From contig NZ_CP010817.1 of NCBI RefSeq assembly GCF_000833025.1, positions 868,001 to 932,000 of the forward strand: a stretch of 64,000 bases of DNA, in the 5' to 3' direction. The notes beneath the pieces were generated by a model. The model searched no databases. It was not told the origin of the DNA and saw nothing but the letters and a program-made list of their open reading frames with translations. The translations under genes and the position numbers were made by a program. The number at the start of each line of letters is the position of its first letter. Within the stretch, counting starts at the first letter, position 1. This document shows, piece after piece, positions 58,844-64,000 of this stretch. Origin of the DNA: Myroides profundi (GTDB taxonomy: Bacteria > Bacteroidota > Bacteroidia > Flavobacteriales > Flavobacteriaceae).

Positions 58844-60732
58844 ATTACTGAATATTGATTTTCTAGGTTTATTTTAATTTTATTTTGTTCTTGTAATATT
58901 TGAAGTGAGTAGACAATGTCTTCTCTATTGATACCATGTATTGTTTCTAATTCTTGAATAGAACTAGGTGTATCAGATAGTATATTGAATATTCTATCTA
59001 TACTCGTACTATTCGTTTTGTGTTTTTGTTTATTAGAAATACAAGTAGAACAAGTACCACAATCATTTGTTTTCTCTTCATCAAAATACTTTAGAAGTAT
59101 TTTATTTTTACAAATATCTTCATTTTCAATATAAAATATGAGTGATTTATATTGATTTATCTTTTGTTCATTTTGTTGCTTAAGATAAGGGAATGTACGG
59201 TATAGTACTCTATCCTCTTCCCAAGCTTCATTAAAGATAACTGTGAGATCATTCTCTTCAGGAATGTAGTTACATAAGTTTTGATCGTGACACTCCTTTA
59301 AACATGCTATAATGCTCTCCTGAGTTTCTCCAGTATGTTGTTCTATTAAGCTTAAATCTATATCTTGTTCATACTCATGTATACCTGTATAGGTACGCAA
59401 TATAAAGTGAATGATATTTTCATAGCTTTCATTGTCATACGTTATGTCTAATATTTCACTACTAGGAGCAGTGAAGAGTAGCTTAGTTTTGTTTTTATTG
59501 TTTTCTGACAATCGAATAATACCTTGTCTATCCAAGAACTGTAATGCGTTATAGGCTTTTCTATGAGGGAAGTTATTGTGATTACAAAACTTATTAAAAT
59601 TTAAACTATAGGTACAATTATACCCTTCTCCATACGCTATACTAAGAAAGTTATTGAGTTTTCGATAAACGCGTTTCAGAAATTCTTTATCAAAAAGGTT
59701 CGTTTCGAACATCTCATTGTTTTGCTTAATTTCTTGTGCTGTCACTAACATTGTTGCAAATGCTTTATTGCCATCTCGTCCTGCTCGTCCTGCTTCTTGG
59801 TAATAGTTCTCTATGTTTTCGGGTATCTGTATATGGATTACATTCTTTACATTCTTTTTGTCAATCCCCATCCCAAAAGCATTGGTAGCTACTATGATTG
59901 GTGTTTTCTCCTCTATCCAATCTTGCATTCTTTTCTTTTTTTCAATAATAGAGAGACCTCCGTGAAAAAAAGTAGTCTTGTGGTTCATTTGATTTAATTG
60001 GTTAGAGAAGAAGTAAGCTTCTTTTCTATTGCGTACATATATTATTGTAGGAGCAGGGTTCTTTTGTAGTATGCGCAAAACCATTGTTAATTGGTTTTCT
60101 ACTTTATAGACGCCATAAATCAAGTTTTCTCTCAAGAAGCTTTTGGTGAAGAGCTTAGGAGAATTTAGTTTTAGATTTGTACAGATGTCTTTTACTACTT
60201 TTTGGTTTGCAGATGCCGTTAGTGCTATAATAGGAATTTCAGGGAATAGTTCACGTAGTTTTCCAAGCTCTAGATAAGCAGGCCTAAAGTCATGTCCCCA
60301 TTGTGAGATACAGTGTGCTTCATCTATGGCAATGAGATTGATTTTAAGCTTTTCTATTCGTTCTAGAATCCATGTCTGCTTTAAGCGTTCAGGAGAAATA
60401 TAAAGGAATTTATAATTTCCATATAAACAGTTATCAAAGATGGCATCTATCTCATGCATTGGCGTACCACCTATAATAGAGGTCGCTTTTATATTTAGTT
60501 TGTTAAGGTTGTTTACTTGGTCTTCTATTAGAGCGATCAGGGGTGAAACTACTAAACATGTCCCTGGTAATAGAAGTGCAGGAATTTGAAAACAGATACT
60601 TTTTCCACCACCAGTAGGTAGTAAAGCAAAAGTATCGTTTTTTGCTAGGACAGAATCTATAATGTCTTTCTGAGGTTCTCGAAAGCTGTCGTAATTCCAG
60701 TATTTTTGTAGAATTTCAATAGGTGTAGTCAT
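58840..60732 (-). CDS. recQ: RecQ-family ATP-dependent DNA helicase
   Basis: The 630-residue protein has helicase motifs LLPTGGGKSICFQIPA (I), IDEAHCISQWGHDFRP (II), LTASANQKV, and QEAGRAGRDG (VI). A Cys-rich zinc region (CGTCSTC plus upstream CKNK) follows, then a winged-helix region. No HRDC domain is apparent, so this is the shorter RecQ type common in Bacteroidota. It repairs stalled forks and suppresses illegitimate recombination. Its stop overlaps the fmt start by 4 bases. Confidence 0.94.
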   Translation of the reverse strand: MTTPIEILQKYWNYDSFREPQKDIIDSVLAKNDTFALLPTGGGKSICFQIPALLLPGTCLVVSPLIALIEDQVNNLNKLNIKATSIIGGTPMHEIDAIFDNCLYGNYKFLYISPERLKQTWILERIEKLKINLIAIDEAHCISQWGHDFRPAYLELGKLRELFPEIPIIALTASANQKVVKDICTNLKLNSPKLFTKSFLRENLIYGVYKVENQLTMVLRILQKNPAPTIIYVRNRKEAYFFSNQLNQMNHKTTFFHGGLSIIEKKKRMQDWIEEKTPIIVATNAFGMGIDKKNVKNVIHIQIPENIENYYQEAGRAGRDGNKAFATMLVTAQEIKQNNEMFETNLFDKEFLKRVYRKLNNFLSIAYGEGYNCTYSLNFNKFCNHNNFPHRKAYNALQFLDRQGIIRLSENNKNKTKLLFTAPSSEILDITYDNESYENIIHFILRTYTGIHEYEQDIDLSLIEQHTGETQESIIACLKECHDQNLCNYIPEENDLTVIFNEAWEEDRVLYRTFPYLKQQNEQKINQYKSLIFYIENEDICKNKILLKYFDEEKTNDCGTCSTCISNKQKHKTNSTSIDRIFNILSDTPSSIQELETIHGINREDIVYSLQILQEQNKIKINLENQYSVI

Positions 60733-60786
60733 GTTCTAGCAGAAATATGTAAATATGATAACGAATTTACGAAATTTGTTGTAAAT

Positions 60787-60820
60787 AAAAGGGTTATAGT
60801 TTGAATACTATAACCCTTTT
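60787..60820 (-). terminator. Bidirectional terminator after the NadR-like gene
   Basis: AAAAGGGTTATAGT (60787-60800) pairs perfectly with ACTATAACCCTTTT (60807-60820). It ends the NadR-like gene on the minus strand and lies upstream of recQ. Confidence 0.85.
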
Positions 60821-60840
60821 AACTCAAATATGATGATTTC

Positions 60841-61374
60841 TTAAATTCTGCTTAATATAAAATCAATTCTATTCTCAACTGTATCTCTTGGTACTTCGAT
60901 TAGATCGTAACCATAGTTTTTGTATGTTGAGATAAGATGCTCGTGTATTTGGCTTGCTTGTTCAAAATTCTCATAACGTTGTTCATCACTTTGATAAATT
61001 GATTCCCAAGGTGGTAATAAGAATATTTGGTGGTATAGATGTTGTTTACATGCTATATCAAAACTCTCAGGGTATTTATCTCCTGTATAATGCATATAAG
61101 CTAATACATCAGGAATGCCTCTATCTATAAAAACAATATTCGCTGACTCTTTAACAGCATCTTTATGTTGTTCGATTCTTCCTTCTAAAAGTAATTGGCT
61201 GAATAATAGAGGTTCTGTTAAGAACAATTGATCAATACCTTTTTCTTGGGCTTTTTTCGTTACCGCACGAGATATTTCTGGATAGCAAACATATCCTTTG
61301 TTAGTAAGTTCGTTAATCAACGTAGTTTTACCAGATCCGGGTCCTCCAATGATTAAGATTATTTTTGTGTCCAT
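60841..61374 (-). CDS. AAA_28/NadR-like P-loop ATPase
   Basis: The 177-residue protein (start at MDTKIILIIGGPGSGKTTLI) has Walker A GGPGSGKT, IFIDRGIPDVLAYM as Walker B-like and the LLPPW and YENFEQASQIHEH segments typical of AAA_28/NadR-type nucleoside kinases and toxin-like ATPases. It may phosphorylate ribosylnicotinamide or be unrelated. An upstream in-frame ATG 11 codons earlier overlaps the -7 element. It is divergent from DUF493. Confidence 0.85.
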   Translation of the reverse strand: MDTKIILIIGGPGSGKTTLINELTNKGYVCYPEISRAVTKKAQEKGIDQLFLTEPLLFSQLLLEGRIEQHKDAVKESANIVFIDRGIPDVLAYMHYTGDKYPESFDIACKQHLYHQIFLLPPWESIYQSDEQRYENFEQASQIHEHLISTYKNYGYDLIEVPRDTVENRIDFILSRI

Positions 61375-61396
61375 TTTGCTGTAAATATCAAAGGTG

Positions 61397-61404
61397 CAAA
61401 AGTA
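61397..61404 (-). promoter_or_regulatory. -7 element of the NadR-like gene
   Basis: TACTTTTG on the minus strand is an exact TAnnTTTG match, 22 bases upstream of the chosen start at 61374. Confidence 0.5.
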
Positions 61405-61470
61405 CAATAAAATGTGGTCTGCAAAAGAGTTTTAACTACATCTTTTGAAAATTATAGTGGTTAATTTGAT

Positions 61471-61478
61471 TATATTTG
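61471..61478 (+). promoter_or_regulatory. -7 element of the DUF493 gene
   Basis: TATATTTG is an exact TAnnTTTG match, 15 bases before the ATG at 61494, with a TTTG 23 bases upstream (61444-61447) as a possible -33 element. Confidence 0.5.
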
Positions 61479-61493
61479 CCTAATAAAAACGAT

Positions 61494-61778
61494 ATGGACG
61501 ATAAGACAATAGAATTTTATAAAAGATTAAAAGAGCAATTAGAAGATGATAAAACGTGGCCTAGACCTTACCTTTATAAATTTATAGTGCCAGGTGAAGC
61601 TGAGAAAATTGCGAGAGTAGAAGAGGCTTTTGATGGTTGTAATGCTGATATTCAAATCAAGAACTCTAGTACTGGTAAATTTGCAAGCGTTTCTGTAAAA
61701 CTTACAGTGAAGAATGCACAAGAAATCATTGATAAGTATATTGCGGTTTCAACTATTGAAGGAATAGTTTCTTTATAA
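61494..61778 (+). CDS. DUF493 family protein (YbeD-like)
   Basis: The 94-residue protein (start at MDDKTIEFYKRL) fits DUF493: YLYKFIVPGEAEKIARVEEAF and SVKLTVKNAQEIIDKYIAVSTIEGI, a ferredoxin-like beta-alpha fold with possible regulatory role. The TTG upstream in frame at 61476 lies within the promoter and is rejected. Function unknown in Bacteroidota. Confidence 0.9.
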   Translation: MDDKTIEFYKRLKEQLEDDKTWPRPYLYKFIVPGEAEKIARVEEAFDGCNADIQIKNSSTGKFASVSVKLTVKNAQEIIDKYIAVSTIEGIVSL

Positions 61779-61871
61779 TCCTTTTTTTACCTATTTTTAA
61801 ATAAATTACTTTATTAGGTGTTATATATAATACGTAAGAAGTAACTATTCCAATATAACAGTATAGATAAT

Positions 61872-62579
61872 ATGAAATTTGATTCCAAAGAAGCAGTAAC
61901 TCACTTAGATTACAATTCCTTAAGAAAACCATTGATAATACCTGAATATGGACGTCATCTACATAGTTTGATAGATCATATCTGTAAAATCGAAGATAGA
62001 GAAGAGCGAAATAATGGCGCTAAGTACGCTATTAGTGTGATGGGGAGTATGAATCCGCATTTGCGTGATGTACCAGATTTTCAACATAAGTTATGGGATC
62101 AATTGTTCATGATGTCTGAGTTTAAATTAGATGTTGATAGCCCATTTCCTATTGCAACACAAGAGACTATCTTTACAAAACCTGGTAAATTAGCCTATCC
62201 TCAGAATCACCCTAAGTATAGATTTTATGGTAATAATATTACCTATATGATAAACAAGGCTATCGCTTGGGAAGATGGTGAGATGAAGGATGCCTTGATA
62301 TTAGTGATCGCTAATCATATGAAGAAGAGTTATCTGAGTTGGAATAAAGAAACAGTGAAAGACGAAGTAATCTTCGAGCATCTATGTGAACTGTCTAATG
62401 GAAAGATTAATTTATTTAAAAAAGAAGAAGAATTGTCTACTACTGCTAACTTAATGCAGGTAAATAAAAAGCAATCTAACAAAACGAATCACTCTAATAA
62501 TCAAAAGAGTAATTCTAACAACAACAATAACAATAAGAAATATAAAAGTAATAACTATCATTCAAAAGGTAAGAAGTAA
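61872..62579 (+). CDS. DUF4290 family protein
   Basis: The 235-residue protein has DUF4290 features: DYNSLRKPLIIPEYGRHLHSLIDHICKIEDREERN, VMGSMNPHLRDVPDFQHKLWDQLFMMS. The C-terminal 40 residues are a low-complexity Asn/Lys/Ser tail. Function unknown; the gene is conserved next to murA in Bacteroidota, so a link to the cell wall is possible. The last base of its stop codon is the A of the murA ATG. Confidence 0.88.
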   Translation: MKFDSKEAVTHLDYNSLRKPLIIPEYGRHLHSLIDHICKIEDREERNNGAKYAISVMGSMNPHLRDVPDFQHKLWDQLFMMSEFKLDVDSPFPIATQETIFTKPGKLAYPQNHPKYRFYGNNITYMINKAIAWEDGEMKDALILVIANHMKKSYLSWNKETVKDEVIFEHLCELSNGKINLFKKEEELSTTANLMQVNKKQSNKTNHSNNQKSNSNNNNNNKKYKSNNYHSKGKK

Positions 62580-63892
62580 TGAGTACATTTAAGATTGAAG
62601 GAGGTTTTAAGCTAAAAGGAGAGGTATATGCTCAGGGTGCTAAAAATGAGGCATTACAGATTTTATGTGCTGTCTTGTTAACACCAGAAAAAATTGTACT
62701 CTCTAATATACCGGATATCATTGATATAAATAAATTAATAGAGTTATTAGGCAAATTAGGAGTTAAGATTGAAAAGTTAGGTCCTAATAAAATGTCATTT
62801 CAAGCGGATGAGTTAGATTTAGATTATCTTATCTCAGATGATTTTAAGACAGATGGTAAAGCCTTAAGAGGATCTATTATGATGGTGGGACCTTTATTAG
62901 CTCGTTTTGGAAAAGGATATATCCCAAAACCAGGAGGAGATAAGATAGGACGTAGAAGATTAGATACACATTTTGATGGGTTTATAAAATTAGGTGCTAC
63001 ATTTAGATATAATAGAGAAGAGTATTTTTATGGAGTAGAGGCAGAGAAGTTAGTAGGTGCTGATATGCTGTTAGATGAAGCATCTGTAACAGGAACTGCT
63101 AATATACTAATGGCTTCTGTATTAGCTGAAGGCGTGACTACTATCTATAATGCAGCCTGTGAGCCATATATCCAACAGCTGTGTAAAATGTTGAACTCTA
63201 TGGGAGCTAAGATCCAAGGTGTTGGGTCTAACTTACTGACTATAGAAGGAGTGACAGCACTAAAAGGTTGTGAGCATACGATGTTGCCAGATATGATAGA
63301 AATCGGTTCATGGATAGGGTTAGCAGCGATGACACAGAGTGAAATTACGATTAAGAACGTAGGTTGGGAGCACTTAGGTGTGATACCAAATACTTTTAGA
63401 AGACTTGGAATTACATTAGAGAAACGTGGAGATGATATTTATATTCCAGCTCATACAGATGGATATGAAATCCAAAACTTTATAGATGGTTCTATACTTA
63501 CTATAGCAGATGCGCCATGGCCAGGACTAACACCTGATTTGTTAAGTGTTATCTTAGTTGTAGCGACACAAGCTAGAGGAGAGGTATTAATCCACCAAAA
63601 GATGTTTGAGAGTAGATTATTCTTTGTGGATAAGCTAATTGACATGGGAGCTAAGATCATTTTATGTGATCCACATAGAGCTGTTATTATAGGACATGAC
63701 TTTAAGTCTCAGTTAAAGGCTACTAAGATGTCTTCTCCTGATATTCGTGCAGGTATATCTTTATTGATAGCTGCTCTATCTGCTAAGGGAGTAAGTGAGA
63801 TTCAAAATATAGAGCAAATAGATAGAGGATATGAAGCTATAGATGATAGACTACGTGCTCTAGGAGCTCATATAGAAAGAATAGAAGAATAG
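62579..63892 (+). CDS. murA: UDP-N-acetylglucosamine 1-carboxyvinyltransferase, Asp-type active site
   Basis: The 437-residue protein has AKNEALQ (K22, N23), the motif region PKPGGDKIGRRRLDTHFDGF and late RAGISLLIAALSAKG. It makes UDP-GlcNAc-enolpyruvate, the first committed peptidoglycan step. The residue that is Cys115 in E. coli (GGCAIG) is D121 here (GGDKIG, codon GAT at 62939-62941). Asp at this site keeps activity but prevents fosfomycin alkylation, so the enzyme should be insensitive. Coupled to DUF4290 by a one-base overlap. Confidence 0.95.
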   Translation: MSTFKIEGGFKLKGEVYAQGAKNEALQILCAVLLTPEKIVLSNIPDIIDINKLIELLGKLGVKIEKLGPNKMSFQADELDLDYLISDDFKTDGKALRGSIMMVGPLLARFGKGYIPKPGGDKIGRRRLDTHFDGFIKLGATFRYNREEYFYGVEAEKLVGADMLLDEASVTGTANILMASVLAEGVTTIYNAACEPYIQQLCKMLNSMGAKIQGVGSNLLTIEGVTALKGCEHTMLPDMIEIGSWIGLAAMTQSEITIKNVGWEHLGVIPNTFRRLGITLEKRGDDIYIPAHTDGYEIQNFIDGSILTIADAPWPGLTPDLLSVILVVATQARGEVLIHQKMFESRLFFVDKLIDMGAKIILCDPHRAVIIGHDFKSQLKATKMSSPDIRAGISLLIAALSAKGVSEIQNIEQIDRGYEAIDDRLRALGAHIERIEE

Positions 63893-63908
63893 TATTAGAA
63901 TATATTAT

Positions 63909-63940
63909 AAAGGACTAAGTCAAGCTTAGTCCTTTTTTTT
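63909..63940 (+). terminator. Terminator after murA
   Basis: AAAGGACTAAG (63909-63919) pairs with CTTAGTCCTTT (63925-63935) around a TCAAG loop, followed by more T residues. Confidence 0.9.
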
Positions 63941-64000
63941 TGTGCTTTTTTGTAGTATATCTCTCTAGAGAGAGTTCTTAGTTGTAACCTTAATATTGAT

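Noticed and set aside
1..64000. CRISPR arrays, transposases, integrases or phage genes
   Set aside because: None seen. The repeats found are few-copy and lack the regular spacer pattern of a CRISPR array or the ends of an insertion sequence.

Overview
The window looks like chromosomal DNA of a Bacteroidota member, most likely family Flavobacteriaceae (Myroides-like is a guess). The base composition is AT-rich. Clean matches to the Bacteroidota -7 promoter element TAnnTTTG precede many genes. Lineage-typical genes include a fused ccoNO, a WbqC-like protein, DUF5683, DUF4290, M/N-rich tails, BshC (bacillithiol) and a lepB with an extra N-terminal membrane domain. There is no rRNA, CRISPR array, transposase or phage gene, so this is mostly core chromosome with a few accessory patches.

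Layout. 1-9.1 kb: a cbb3 oxidase locus (ccoI fragment, ccoS, fused ccoNO, ccoQ, single-heme ccoP, ccoG, ccoH-like gene, SafE/UreH-like copper-handling membrane protein), opened by an FNR-type site at a class II position. 9.3-16.4 kb (minus): a six-gene run parA-parB-DUF5683-dapB-lepB-wbqC, preceded by bshC. 16.5-18.2 kb: small unknown genes around a cluster of direct and inverted repeats. 18.4-22.4 kb (minus): an AraC-type regulator and a three-gene unit of two cytochrome-c-tailed CydA-like membrane proteins plus a 55-residue membrane peptide. 22.5-23.6 kb: two GNAT acetyltransferases, one paired with a 53-residue partner as a probable toxin-antitoxin module. 23.8-26 kb: a radical SAM/B12-type protein. 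26-28 kb: lipoproteins and DUF1697. 28.1-31.4 kb: TetR, thiolase and dihydrolipoyl dehydrogenase, with two matching operators. 31.5-34.4 kb: a frameshifted secreted-protein gene and a five-gene DUF2089/Yip1/hydrolase/DUF3784/SdpI operon. 34.5-37.3 kb: a 915-residue repeat protein. 37.6-43.1 kb: yggS, an EamA transporter, htpG, and a lipocalin-like/OmpA pair. 43.2-46.6 kb: pspC-padR, a DUF4442 gene and an epimerase. 46.8-52.8 kb: grpE-dnaJ, an ABC exporter, an NtrC-like regulator without DNA-binding domain and a half-length DEAD-box-like protein. 52.8-64 kb: hypothetical genes, two tRNAs with CAU anticodons (initiator and elongator Met), HU, fmt, recQ, a NadR-like ATPase, DUF493, DUF4290 and murA.

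How it fits together. Respiration is the strongest theme: a high-affinity cbb3 oxidase with its assembly factors, and a second, uncharacterised bd-superfamily-like complex carrying two c-type heme domains. Protein quality control is the second: grpE-dnaJ and htpG both carry TGACA/TGTCA motifs upstream of -24/-12-like (sigma-54 type) elements, and an NtrC-class activator lies 3 kb from grpE. Translation initiation is represented by the initiator tRNA and fmt, and cell-wall synthesis by dapB and murA; MurA has Asp in place of the fosfomycin-target Cys. All functional calls are from reading the sequence; no database search was run.
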